The notes under the pieces are model-generated. The model had not been told where the DNA came from, made no database searches, and saw nothing but the letters and a program-made list of their open reading frames with translations. The translations under genes were made by a program, and so were the position numbers. DNA of 64,000 bases, from NCBI GenBank assembly GCA_029891345.1, contig CM056994.1, forward strand, positions 222,900,491-222,964,490, read 5' to 3'. The stretch comes from Dryococelus australis. Taxonomy: Eukaryota > Arthropoda > Insecta > Phasmatodea > Phasmatidae. Positions 37,640-48,744 of the stretch are shown here, piece after piece. Position 1 is the first letter of the stretch. Each line of letters opens with the position of its first letter.

Positions 37640-38408
37640 ACTTGTGTTGTCCTTGTGCGAAAATAAAGTGACATTTATTACACCGACACAACTCTGCAGG
37701 GCAGGTTATGTAAGTCACTACACTGTTGAGGACATGTACCGAAGTCACAAGAGACTTGCTTACAGCAAACCTGGTAGCGAGGTACTGACGAAAAATGCAC
37801 TCCACCTTTACAGGGCTTTGCATGTCTAAGTAAATGGCCGGTACGGTTGAACTACTTACCGCACCTGTCACACAAATATGACATGCGACAGGGATTCTTG
37901 ACACATTGAAAGCTTTATGGTGCCGTACACCGTAGCCGAAAGTAAATGTCTTATCACAAACGTGACACTGATGACGACGTAGTGGTTCAGGCAAAGACTC
38001 GGACGGACCTGTTGGAGATGTAAGTGCTGGAGCTATAGAAGCCGGTAACGCCAGCAATGGTGATCTAGGTACCTCAGCCGAAAAGGTCGATGGCTCCGTT
38101 GAAGATTTCGTTGGCGGTACAGCTGAAGAAGTCTATGGTACTGTAGTATCTGTAGAAGATCGTGCTGCACTGGTGGCAGTAGATGCAGGTAGTGATGTAA
38201 GTGTCACAGCTGAAGAAGTCGATGACACCATACCAATCTGAAACGATGGTACTGCACTGGTGATAGCAGACGCTGCTAGTGACGTAGACATCACATCTGA
38301 TGAAGTGTATGGCTGTGGTAAAACAGGAAACATCTCACTCGAAGAAGAAATAGATGGCGAGAAACCATTGGGGGACAATACCCACTCCACGTTAACGTAA
38401 CTGGCCAT
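37640..38408 (-). pseudogene. Twin CCHC zinc-finger locus 3
   Basis: Third member of the finger family. An ATG in good context (GCCATGGCC on the coding strand) at 38406-38408 opens about 130 codons of Ser/Thr/Ala/Pro-rich, weakly repeated sequence (STSSAVTLTSLPASTATS). Then comes finger 1, QCHVCDKTFTFGYGVRHHKA, followed by a 10-residue-type linker. Finger 2 (FNRTGHLLRHAKPC) is readable only in another frame. Spacing between fingers matches loci 1 and 2, but here the fingers are C-terminal to a long low-complexity region. Further Cys/His-rich sequence (CRCNKCHFIFAQGQHKCE) follows toward 37632. It has a small number of breaks and is likely a pseudogene. Binding of nucleic acid is inferred; function unknown. 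Confidence 0.6.
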
Positions 38409-38678
38409 GGATTACCTGGCGTAAAAGCTACCTGAGACGATCCGCCTTTCACATTAGCTGTTGTCAAACTAAGTCATTAGGCAGGCTTTAGGTGCTTATC
38501 ATTATTGTATATTCGAACCACATAAACAGAGCCGTTCGTCAGACCATGTGGAAACTGCTCCAATCGAAGACATTTACTCGCAAGCACGACCTAGCGACGA
38601 GGAAGCCAACCCGGAACACAAGTGACCGATGTGTATAGACCTCGATGAAGTTTTGAATGATTTTGTCAAAAGTTTTTG

Positions 38679-38705
38679 AAAAAAAAAAAAAAAAAAAAAA
38701 AAAAA
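38679..38705. repeat. Poly-A tract
   Basis: 27 consecutive A. It is next to the 3' side (minus sense) of the mariner-like remnant; no retroposon upstream of it is recognised. Confidence 0.95.
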
Positions 38706-38869
38706 TTCTTCGCGTGCATGGAAACTTAATTTTTCATAACAAAAAACTGTATGATATGCAGGTCATAGGAAAAGAATTGTACAATTTCAAAAAATCACAT
38801 CTTCGTTACTATTTGTTGACCGATTTGGATGGTATTGCACCAAAATGTACACAAAGAATCAAAGTTCTG

Positions 38870-39335
38870 CTTACCTTAAAATGTTTCTATGTGCGTTCCA
38901 TTTGTAGCCCTTCGTATGTCCAGGCGATATTCGACCTCCATCCATGTATTCGGGAGCATTGTCGGCGTAATTGTCTCAATGGCAGCAGGTATTCTCTGAC
39001 GCAAATGCTCCAAATTTCGAATCTTTACATCGTAGACAATGTTATTCTCATATCCACAAAAGAAAAAGTCTAGAGTGTCCATTTCGTTTAACATGAAAGC
39101 AGCGAATGCAAAACGTTTAGGCCTATCTTCCGACTTAATTTCATTCCTCAATTGAATCTTGTAGGCATGCAATCTCAAACGTCTATGAAGAAAATTTTGC
39201 ACGATAGTCTTCGGAATGTGAAGCTCCTAACTGCAGCGGGTATTTGACTTTTCCGGGCTGCGCACACAAGCTGTTCCACATTTTCTTCGGACGTTCATTG
39301 CCGTCCTGGTCTTATTGTGACGATTTACAAATAAC
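38870..39335 (-). pseudogene. Mariner-like transposase, core deleted
   Basis: Minus-strand remnant of a second Tc1/mariner-superfamily transposase, distinct from that at 32.7-34.1 kb. A 108-codon open frame joins an N-terminal segment (QNFLHRRLRLHAYKIQL, SEDRPKRFAFAAFMLNEMD) directly to the C-terminus (CGYENNIVYDVKIRNLEHL, MLPNTWMEVEYRLDIRRAT). All the sequence that would carry the catalytic DDE residues, about 110-130 residues in relatives, is missing at the junction near 39055. Upstream to 39335 the frame is broken but still shows RPEENVEQL-like residues. Because the short frame is open, the deletion derivative is either young or open by chance. Confidence 0.75.
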
Positions 39336-39339
39336 CAGA

Positions 39340-41025
39340 ATACACTGAACAAAGTTTGAGCACATTTTATTATAAGTAAATACAATTTTCTGAATGACGT
39401 CGCATTATTTTTACAATTAGTTGAATTGTTAAAAAGTTGAAAGGCTATTTATTTTTTATTTTGGAGGGAGATTAATGAGCTATGCGAAAGAGTGTTGGGT
39501 AAAAAGTGACAGCTGGAAATGTTGTTTTAGTACTCAGATGCATTTGCCTGTACATACGACGTGCTCATCTAAAAAATATAAACTGGTCAAGGCTTAAATT
39601 CGGTTCTCGTATATTTCCGAGTGGCAGATAGCATAACTAACGTACACGACCGTGATTCCAGGCCCTGCACAAGAACAGGGTGTGTAGTTAGAACTCTGTT
39701 CGTATGGGAACTGCAGGCATGTTTCCCCTATTAGTATGTACGCCGTGGTAGCCCGGCAGTTGCCCGTCTGTCAGCATAAAACAAAGATAGTTTTGAGATT
39801 GTAGGAAACGTATTTTGTGTTCTCCGCGACAAAACGTGATTCGCACGCGCGCCCTTAGGAAAATGGCTGGTTTTGCGGTGGAGTGGTCGGTGAGACTTGG
39901 TTGGGGGGGGGGGGGGGTGCGTCAGCTCGGCGAAGCTAGTCTGCATGTAAATCATGTCCTACAGCACTCGCAAGCGGGCCTGTGCTTCTCTCGCTGTCCC
40001 TTCATCCCCACCGTCCACGTTGCAGTGCTCCGCTGTTTTCTTGTTTCGCCGCGCCGAGAGTGCGTTTGCGCTGGTGCTGCGTACTTTCCTTTTCCTTTTC
40101 TTTTTGTTTCGTGTGTCACAAATGCTCTCGATCATTTGTCATGCAAATGCATCGTTGCAAAGAAGTGCGGGTGAGAAATGAGAATGTCAGGGCGCCCGCC
40201 GCGGCGAAGCCACTGCATCTTGCGTGGACAAAAACGTGGGATGTTGTGCCAGGACTGCCTGCACGAGAGAGAAGCAGCACTGCAGTGAAACACGCGCTAA
40301 TTATATTACACCAAATAATCAATAGAGAAAACGCAACCCCAAATACATATGTAAAATAAACTGAACGAAGCGAAGGACAAAGGCTTAAAAGGAAACATTC
40401 AAATATATTAAACTTGTAATAGTTAGAGTAGCTACTTAAAAAAAAAAAAAATGCAATGAAAAATATGTCAGTTGTGGAAGCCATTAAGACGAGCGATGTG
40501 TATGATTTATATCTTCCTGACACTGATTTTGTTGTTAATAATAGCACAAACATTAGTGTGTTATTGATACATTTGGTATTAAAAATTGTACCTGAAATGT
40601 TACTCGCATACTTCGTTTCTATCATGATATAACGGTTATTTTCTCAGAAATTTAACTTTTTAAAAATATGGCAGTTGTATATCTAAACGTAGTGAAAACA
40701 GACCCGCAATAAAACAAAACTATATGTATGCGTTGTTTTTTAGTTGTCCAAAAATATCTAACATAAAATATGTAAATAAATATATTTAAAAAATCACAAC
40801 AAATCAGTTAGACATAGTAAACAACATCAAGATAAATCTAGGAACCATGGAAACGCGACCTCTTGGTTATCTTGACATGTTAATAATGATCATGGAGTAC
40901 TTCAGAGAACACACAAAAAGTATATTAAAAACTGTAGAGAGCGTCATGCTTCGGTAACTTACTGACAGGAACTTTGATTTTAATTAAATAATCTGCTTAC
41001 AGATTATATATGTGAACTAGCTGTC
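39340..41025. other. Unassigned, with a GC-rich patch
   Basis: Mostly AT-rich; 39800-40290 is GC-richer with a G run at 39903-39917. Overlapping frames on both strands (for example 119 codons plus at 39815, 169 codons minus at 40116-40625) show no recognisable domains. Confidence 0.3.
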
Positions 41026-41028
41026 ACC

Positions 41029-41235
41029 CACGGCTTTACCCACGTGCAAAATTCACACCTTAATTATAATGACCACGTGCTCTATCTATCTTCATGGTTG
41101 GTGACATATTTTATATATTCCCTTAAAAATTGTTTGTATTTCCGGGATGAAAAGTACCCTATGTACTAATCCAGAATATAAACTACCCCCGTGTCAAATT
41201 GCATCCAAACCCGTCGAGCAGTTATGACGTTATTG
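41029..41235 (+). repeat. RTE-like retroposon 3' region
   Basis: GAACTAGCTGTCACCCACGG, GATGAAAAGTACCCTATGTA and AATTGCATCCAAACCCGTCG are the usual run of phrases in a very common insect non-LTR/SINE tail. No reverse transcriptase. Confidence 0.5.
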
Positions 41236-41409
41236 GGTATGTTATACTATGCTATGTTATACCTGCTATGTTATACTCTCGTTCTTCACTTGACTTCACA
41301 CTGTTCTTCACTTACGCAGCCCAAACTCGCAACGCACAATTCATTGTTTCACATGTTTGCACGCCGAGGCTTCCGCTGTTGTCATTAACTACATCTCGCC
41401 AAATCTCAG

Positions 41410-41734
41410 ACCATGGGCCTAATCACTTTATTCACGTGCCGCTCAAGTGAAACTGTGAAATTATTAGAAAAGTAAATATTGTACAGATCTGGTCATTCTT
41501 ACTTTTCGATGCATTAAAAAATACGGAAAGTGAGATAAATAATTTAAGTTACTACAAATAATTACCTAACACTTTTTGTTGGACGTTAATATAAGGAACT
41601 ACTTTCTTCTCCATCTTTATCAACTTTACTGGACACATGCCACTCATTGCGCCCGTTAAAATATATGCAGGTAGGGGCAGTGACTTTTTTCTATGGTTGA
41701 TTTCAAAAGTGTTCACTTTATCGTGAACAGCCTA
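41410..41734 (+). mobile_element. TA-MITE copy, 5' truncated
   Basis: Starts inside the family at GGGCCTAATCACTTTATTCA and runs to an intact right TIR (ATCGTGAACAGCCTA). The first 90-100 bp are missing. Same orientation as the copy at 1269. Confidence 0.8.
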
Positions 41735-41739
41735 TGCCA

Positions 41740-42988
41740 TGTAATACACTAAATTGGGTATCTCTTTGTACCTGTATCGTATCCTTCCGCTGCATGTAAG
41801 CCTCAAGTTTACCTGCTGACCAATATCCATTTACCACAGTAAGTAAAGTTACTCTAGGAAATAGTTAATATCACTGTTACGCCATTTCTTCCTCTTCTGT
41901 CTTTGAAAAAAACATATTGCGCCTTACATAAAACGTTTAGTAGCATTCATAATCCGTAACCATTATTAGAAGTAAAGTATATACTATTACGGATAGGCAA
42001 TTTACTCAACTGTATTATTTGAGAAGTGGATCAGGCGCGACACTGCTCACTCACCGGCAGTGTTGCTGTGTTTGTGCGTGTCGGCTGTGAGAACGTCACG
42101 TTGCTGGTTCTTGACGCTGAACAAAACGATGAGGTCGTGCATGGTGAAGCGCGAAGAAATGCCAGCGGAGCGGATGGATATCCGAATAGACGAAGTAAAA
42201 CACATAGAGAATGTCCACTTCAGGAACAGAATTTAATGGTGGACTGGTGCTCTCGTATTGACAGACAGCTACGGGGAAAAGACGATTACGCATACCCTCA
42301 CTCGCTAAGATTTACTCCCGTTAGTCTACGTCAGATAACATATGCACGCCACACCCACTGACATCAGAACCTACACTGTGACACAGGGCGTCTTTGGAGG
42401 CGTTCGGCGCATTATGCCGCATGTTGCACAGCGTGCATGTCGCACAGCGTGCATGTCGAGAGATTGGCGGTAGTTTGAACAACTACTCTGCGTGTATGTG
42501 TGTATGTGATCCCTTCTGCTGATTACACGTGTACAGTTCACATAACTAGAAAACTAGATAATCTCATCCCTATCACAGTTTTCCATCTGTTCCTTTGCAT
42601 TGCCATCAATATTTTCGCTTTGAAGGGGTCTCGCAAAAATGCATAAAATCGCTCTATTCTCACCTTCGCCCCCCCCCCCCCCATATACCATGGAGCACTG
42701 TATCACTTGTCCATGTGTATCTCTTATACCGCCCTCATTTATGATAGCGACGTTGGCATGTCTAGAAGTCTTGGAGGCGTAACTGACACCTTTCCGAAAG
42801 TTTCAGCTCTGCCACAGTTACTTTATGGTATCGTTATACCGCTTTGGCTACGCGATAACTCACCTCGTCTGACACGCTATGGATCCTACGTCTGGGAACT
42901 CTGAAATGCAGTGGGCACGGAGCAGGCGCGAATAAATGTTCTTCTCTGCATGGACATGCTTCGAAGACGCATGTTGAGCTCCAGAGAG
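41740..42988. other. Unassigned interval
   Basis: A mildly GC-rich stretch at 42030-42480 has a 111-codon plus frame with no recognised domain. A 19-bp unit (CACAGCGTGCATGTCG) is duplicated at about 42426-42460. C run at 42669-42682. Confidence 0.3.
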
Positions 42989-43002
42989 CTCCAACACCAA
43001 CT

Positions 43003-43213
43003 AGGGGCCACGGTGGCTGAGCGGTTAGCCCGCTCGCCTCTAATCAAGGCGATCCGGGTTAAATCTCCCGGCTGAGTCACTCCGGATTTTCGCATGAGAA
43101 AATTGTGCCGGACGATGACACCCTTTCATTCCGGCACTGCTCCATACTCACTTCAATCACCCTCATCGGCTCTAAAGACCTCGATGTTAAGAGTGTCCAA
43201 ATCTCTTCACGTA
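43003..43213 (+). repeat. SINE-A copy with 14-bp target duplication
   Basis: Whole copy from GGGGCCACGGTGGCTGAGCG to AATCTCTTCACGTA-type end. It is flanked by a perfect CTCCAACACCAACT at 42989-43002 and 43214-43227, which fixes both ends. A-box GGCTGAGCGG, B-box GGGTTAAATC (decayed). No poly-A. Confidence 0.9.
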
Positions 43214-43379
43214 CTCCAACACCAACTGACTGAACTGTTAAGTCATTAATTTTTAATTTGGTATAGGCAAAACGGCATTACACTACAATTAAATTTATTT
43301 CCTATTTAGCCTACTTTCCGAAGGAAAAAAAGGCTTATTAGAACACTTTACCGTGTGACTGTGTATGACAGTGTCGTGC

Positions 43380-45070
43380 CATTTCAATTTTTGAATGCGG
43401 CAACCGAATTTCACTAAACTTGATACACATATAATACTTAGTCAGGACACCCGAATTCTATGGTTTTAGATCACGCCGCGCACTTACTTTTGAAATGGCG
43501 GCCATTTTTTAATATGGGGTGGGTCATATCTCGGGAACCATTCAACTAATTGAAACCAAATTTTGTAAGCTGGCAGAACATCAAGTGAACGGTAAATGTT
43601 GAGATTGATATTGTTGTTGGTCAGCCATTTTGTAAAATATCACTAAAAGAAGAAATAAATATTTCCATTATATCTTGAAAACTAATAAACCAATCATCGC
43701 CTAATTTGACAGGTAGGTAATACTATGATAGGCCTAGTAAACATAAGTGATTGAATTTGATAAGGTACTTATTTTCAAAATGGTGTCCATAGAAATATTT
43801 CAGGTTTGTTTCTTATATCTACTACACCATTTAACCAATTCCGACCAAATTTTGTATACTTAAAATATATATGTTAAAAGCATCGTATATGCCAACACGT
43901 AACCTTTTTCGCCCATTTTGGAAAATAGCATCATATGAATAAATAGTTATGTCATATCTCGGTAAAAAAAACTAACTGATTCCTACCAAATTTGGTAGAC
44001 AAGGTAGTACCAATGCAGATTATGTTAAGTGGTATGTTTTAAGTATGTTAGACACTTATTTACAAAATGGCGTTCATAGAGCCATTTAAGCTTGGAATGC
44101 TATATCGTCGAAATTATGTAATCAATTCCAACATAACTTTGTATGCTGTGTATAGATATTACAACCATCAACTGTATCTACATGGAGTATATTTTCCTCG
44201 CCATTTTTTGTAAGATAGCACCATACGAATAAATAACGATTTATATCATACCTCGGTAAACAATGGACCGATTACTATCAAATTTGGCAAACAAGTAGTA
44301 CTGAGGTAAATTGTGTTAATTGGTATGTTTCAAATATGTTACACTTATTTTCAAAACGGCGATCACATATGTATCTTAGCGGAGAATGCTATATCATCGT
44401 AATCATGTAATCAATTCCATCTTTACTTTGTATGCTGGCGGTATATATTACAACAATCAACTTTATCTACATGGATCATCTTTGTCCACCATTTTGTAAG
44501 ATATGACCACCCGAATAGATACATTTTTTATGTCATATCCCTTGAAACAATTGACAGATTTCTACAAAATTTGGCAAACAAATAGTACTGCAGCAGTTCG
44601 CGAAACTGGTTGTTTCAAGTAGGTCGGGCACTTATTTTCATGATGGTAGCTATATGAATATTTTAACTCATTATATTTTACTAACGAAAAATATTCGAAC
44701 TTAACTTTGTATGCTGGCAGTACCTATGACAACTATCAAATTTGTGTATGCAGAACCGCATTTTTCTGCCATTTTGTAAGACAGCTCCACCAATCAAAAT
44801 AAAAAATTTAACAAAATTCAACCAAAAATTGTATGTAGACAGTATACTTTAGAAGCATCGTATATAGAGCCTCCTTTTTTTGACAATTTTAACGATAGCA
44901 TCATAAAAGCAAAAAAAAAAAAAAAAAAAAGCCATACCTCAAGGATCAAACAACCGATTTCCACCTAATTTTTCATACAAATAGCGCTACGGTAAGCCAT
45001 GTAAACTTACATATTTTAAGTGGCTCAGTCACTTTTTTCATAATGACACCCCTGTAAATATTTTAGACCA
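43380..45070 (+). repeat. Tandem array 1, about 290-bp unit
   Basis: Five to six diverged units. Each has, in order, CTTATTTTCAAAATGGCG, a CTATATCTAC block, CCAATTCCAACCAAACTTTG, TATGCTGGCAGTA, GCCATTTTGTAAGATAGCA, ATGTCATATCTCGG and CCGATTCCTACCAAATTTGG. Marker spacing is 285-300 bp. The array ends at the Pol III-like tail at 45075. An A run lies in the last unit (44911). Confidence 0.85.
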
Positions 45071-45074
45071 ATGT

Positions 45075-45212
45075 TTCACCCGAAACATCAGTCTGATCAA
45101 ATCCGAAGTTAGATGCTCCGAATCCAGCCTCCGTAATGCAGTGGATTGTACACTAGCTTATTGTACGAGGTTTTCTGGGTTAAAATCCTGGGTAAGGCAC
45201 ATGTGTATTTGT
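45075..45212 (+). repeat. Pol III-like tail after array 1
   Basis: GATGCTCCGAATCCAGCCTC, TAATGCAGTGG (A-box-like) and GGTTAAAATCCTGG (B-box-like, decayed) occur in the order and spacing of a tRNA-like head. The same sequence follows array 2. Confidence 0.55.
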
Positions 45213-45213
45213 A

Positions 45214-45592
45214 TAGGCTATTCAAGGTAAAACGAGCACTTTTAAAAGCCCTGCTTACGATCTACTTATATGCACGTTGTGTATTCATGCGTCGGTTAAA
45301 TGAACCTGTGAAATTATTAAGAAAACAAATATTTTACAAATATGTTCATTTTTACACTTCGGTGAATGAAAATAAAATAAAATAACTGAAGGTGAAAGAA
45401 ATAATTTAAATAATCAGAAATGGTTACCTAACACTTTTTATTCAACGTTAAGATACGGACTACTTCCCATCCATCGCTACCAACTTTACTGGGCGCATGT
45501 CCTTAAGTGTACCCGTTAAAATATAGGTATGGGGCAGTGACTTTTTTTCTAAGGTTAATTTCAAAAGTGCTCACTTTATTGTGAACAGCCTT
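45214..45592 (+). mobile_element. TA-MITE copy, 379 bp
   Basis: Flanked by TA at 45212-45213 and 45593-45594. The flanks joined (GTATTTG, TA, ATTG) equal the uninterrupted GTATTTGTAATTG found in the paralogous locus at 48289, which serves as an empty site. Confidence 0.88.
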
Positions 45593-45630
45593 TAATTGTC
45601 TTACTGCACGTGTGTATTTGCAATTGTCTC

Positions 45631-45696
45631 GCTACTGTTGCCGAGCGGTTAGTCCGCTCACCTCCCACCACGGCGAACCGGGTTCAATCATAATTT
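45631..45696 (+). repeat. SINE-A head fragment
   Basis: GTTGCCGAGCGGTTAGTCCG and CGAACCGGGTTCAATCA: A-box and B-box of SINE-A, with no body. Confidence 0.65.
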
Positions 45697-45699
45697 TTC

Positions 45700-46575
45700 A
45701 GTGTTATCAATTTCAATAAAATTTGCTACGATTCAAAACTTGACGGTGTTTTTACATGTGTGGGTTTGAGTTACAATAAGGCATGTAACCTCTCCTCGGA
45801 TTAGCTCGCTGAAATAAAAGCTGAAGCGTTGATATACCTAACCTATAAATAATCGGATATTTTACCATATAATTAACCCTAGGAGTATGTAATCGTAATC
45901 ATTCGAGTTATTGTTCGTGGTCCCGCGTATGAGTTCGGTGAAATTAAGTGGTAGGTCAGTAATGTAATTTTTGAAGAACTGTCAACCATTAGAATTGCGG
46001 CCCATTAAACAAAAATAGCGGGGCCCTAATGAAATAAGTAACCGAAATCTGTAGTGCCATTAGTCTATGGCTCTGTTACTTTTCGTGCCTTTGTAATCCT
46101 CATTCTCAATTTTCCTCTACTCCGCAAACACTTTTCAAATCCAATGAGTCAAGCAAAACTGTGTTCATACTAATTTCCTGTCCCTCAATGATAATCTCTT
46201 AGCTGTAATTTTAGAATTCAGACTAAGTGTTTTTTTTTTTACTCAAATCTCCATAAAAAATCGCATGAGAGATGGGAAAACCAGAAGCCAAATTTCGTTT
46301 AGCAAATTAACTGTTGATACATTTGCTGTCATAAAGAGTAACTAAACTGGCCAAAATCTGGGTCTGACTGTGTGTTACTTTATTTCTCGAAATATTAGTC
46401 ACATTATCGATACATATATTTACAAACTTATCATATATCTTCACTTACTTTCAGTATTTTATGGTTGTGTACCACTTTCTTTACTCCCATGGATTACTTC
46501 GGTAAATTCATTACGTATAAGTATTTTTTCGAAGAAAAGATAGACTTGTGCAATCACCTTAATGTTTTTTCTGGA
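45700..46575. other. Unassigned AT-rich spacer between arrays
   Basis: No frame, TIR or SINE body recognised. The last 200 bp begin to resemble array units weakly. Confidence 0.35.
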
Positions 46576-46579
46576 ATGT

Positions 46580-48150
46580 ACACCCCATCCTAATAACTTT
46601 TAAACACGTCAACCGTATTTCAACAATTTCGGTCGTCATTTAGTATTTAGCATGTACATCCGACTTTTATGGCGACAGTTTCAAAATTTTCGAAACTATA
46701 CCGTATCTCGGGAAGCATTTAACCAATGTAAACTAAATTCGGAAATATTGATAGTGCTTAATGTAAGTAGCGAATTTAGAGATCAATCTTATTAATCTGC
46801 AATTTTGAAAGATAGCGCAACATGATAAAATTCAGCTTTTATGTTATAACTCGGTAACTACAAAACCAATTCCGTCCAAATTCGTCGTAGAAGTGATACT
46901 ATTCTAGGTCATGTTAACCTATGCACTTTAAACTGATAAGGCAAATATTTCCAAAATAGAGGACGTGTCATTATTTAAGATTCATTTGCCATATCTACCA
47001 TACATTTGGACCAATTTCGACCAAACATATTATGCCAAAATGTATATTGCGAGCATCAAATCTGTCACAACATAGCATCTTGTGAACGCCATTTTGTAAG
47101 ATAGCATCACACGAGTAAATAAAGTTTTGTCATATCTCCGGAAATATTCAACCTATTCGTGCTAAATTTTACAAACAAGTGGTACTACGGTAGGTAATAT
47201 AGAAGTGCATGTTTTAAGTAGGCCTAACACTTATTTTCAAATTGGCGGTCATATAAACATTTCAATTACTATGCTGCATCTACGAAACACTGTAACAAAT
47301 TTCAACTCTTCTTTGTATTGTGGTTAGTGTCTATTAAAACAATCAAATACATTTACCCAGAGTCTCTTTTGTCCACCATTTTGTATGATAGTGACACAAA
47401 TAAATCAAGTTTGGTCATAACTCGATAAACAATTAATAGATTCCTACCGAATTCTTCACAAGTGTTGTTACTACGGTAGGCCATAAAACTGACATGTTTT
47501 AAGTGGACCAGTCATCTGTTTTCAAAATAGTAGCCGTATAAACATTTTAGCATAGTATGCTATATCTACTAAACAATGTAACCAATTTCAACTTGACTTT
47601 GTAAGCTGCCAGTATCTGTGTTAGCATCAAATAAGCTGATACATACAATTATTTACTCGCCATTTTGGAAGATAGCATCCAATGAAAAATTTAACTTTTG
47701 CTCCTTTTCTCGGGAAACAATTACCTGATACACGCTAACTTGATGCAACAAGTTATGCTTTTGTAATCAATCTATATTAATTCAACAGACCTAACCAGCT
47801 AGTCACATATTTTCAAAATAACAGTCATTTAAATATTTTATATTAGTATTCCATATGTCCCGATTAATTTCAACCAAACTTTATTTGCTGGAAGTATCTG
47901 TGACAAACATTTAATGAGCCAATATATAATTATTGTGTTCTCTATTAATGAAAGTAGCACCACATGAGAAAATCGAGTTTTTATTCCATGTTTCGGGGAT
48001 CAGCCAACCGATTCCCACCGAATTATGCACACAAGTATGCCTAGTGATGCGGTTGGCCATGGCCACGAAGACATACATGATTTAGGTGATTCAGATTGTT
48101 TCTCTTCAAAATTATGATATCCCTGTAAATGTTAGAGTTTGGTAAACATA
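46580..48150 (+). repeat. Tandem array 2, about 290-bp unit
   Basis: Same unit and orientation as array 1 with about five diverged copies; markers GCCATTTTGTAAGATAGCAT (47091), CACCATTTTGTATGATAG (47379) and GCCATTTTGGAAGATAGCAT (47667) are spaced about 288 bp. Like array 1 it ends in the Pol III-like tail. Confidence 0.85.
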
Positions 48151-48154
48151 ATCC

Positions 48155-48315
48155 AACGAAACTTTAAACTGGTTGCAGTCGAAGTCGATGCTCTGAATCC
48201 GACGTCCGTAATGGAGTTGGTTGCACCTAAGCTTACGGTACGAAGGGTTCTGGGTTCTAATCCCGTGTAAGTCATACGTGTAAGTCATACGTGTATTTGT
48301 AATTGCTTCACTAGT
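48155..48315 (+). repeat. Pol III-like tail after array 2
   Basis: GATGCTCTGAATCCGACGTC, then CGTAATGGAGTTGG, then GGGTTCTAATCCC, which is a fair B-box. Followed by a 14-bp direct duplication (GTAAGTCATACGT) and the empty-site sequence GTATTTGTAATTG. Confidence 0.6.
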
Positions 48316-48316
48316 A

Positions 48317-48740
48317 AAGGCGGTTCACGTTAAAGTGAGCGCTTTTGAAATCAACCTTAGAAAAATGTCACCCCTTCTACCTGCGTATATTTTAACGGGC
48401 GCCCTGAGCGACATGCGCCCAGTCAAGTTGGTAACGATTTATGGTAAGTAGTTACATATCGCAACGTAGAACAAAAAGTGTTAGGTAACCATTTGTAATA
48501 ACTTTAATTATTTCTTTCGCTTTCTGTTTTTTTAATGCATAGAAGTGTAAAAATAAGAAGATAAAATTTTAAATGCTTACTTTTCTAATCATTTCACAGT
48601 TTCACTTGACCGACGCATGAATAAAGAGATGAGGCCCATATAAATGTTAATTTGACATAAAGCGATAGAATACACAACGTGCATACAAGTAGATCTTAAG
48701 CAGGGATTTCAAAAGTGCTAATTTTACAGTGAACATCGTA
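48317..48740 (-). mobile_element. TA-MITE copy, complete, 424 bp
   Basis: Reverse-oriented copy between TA at 48315-48316 and 48741-48742. It sits about 20 bp further along than the site used in the paralogous locus and in the opposite orientation, so the two insertions are independent. Confidence 0.85.
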
Positions 48741-48744
48741 TATG

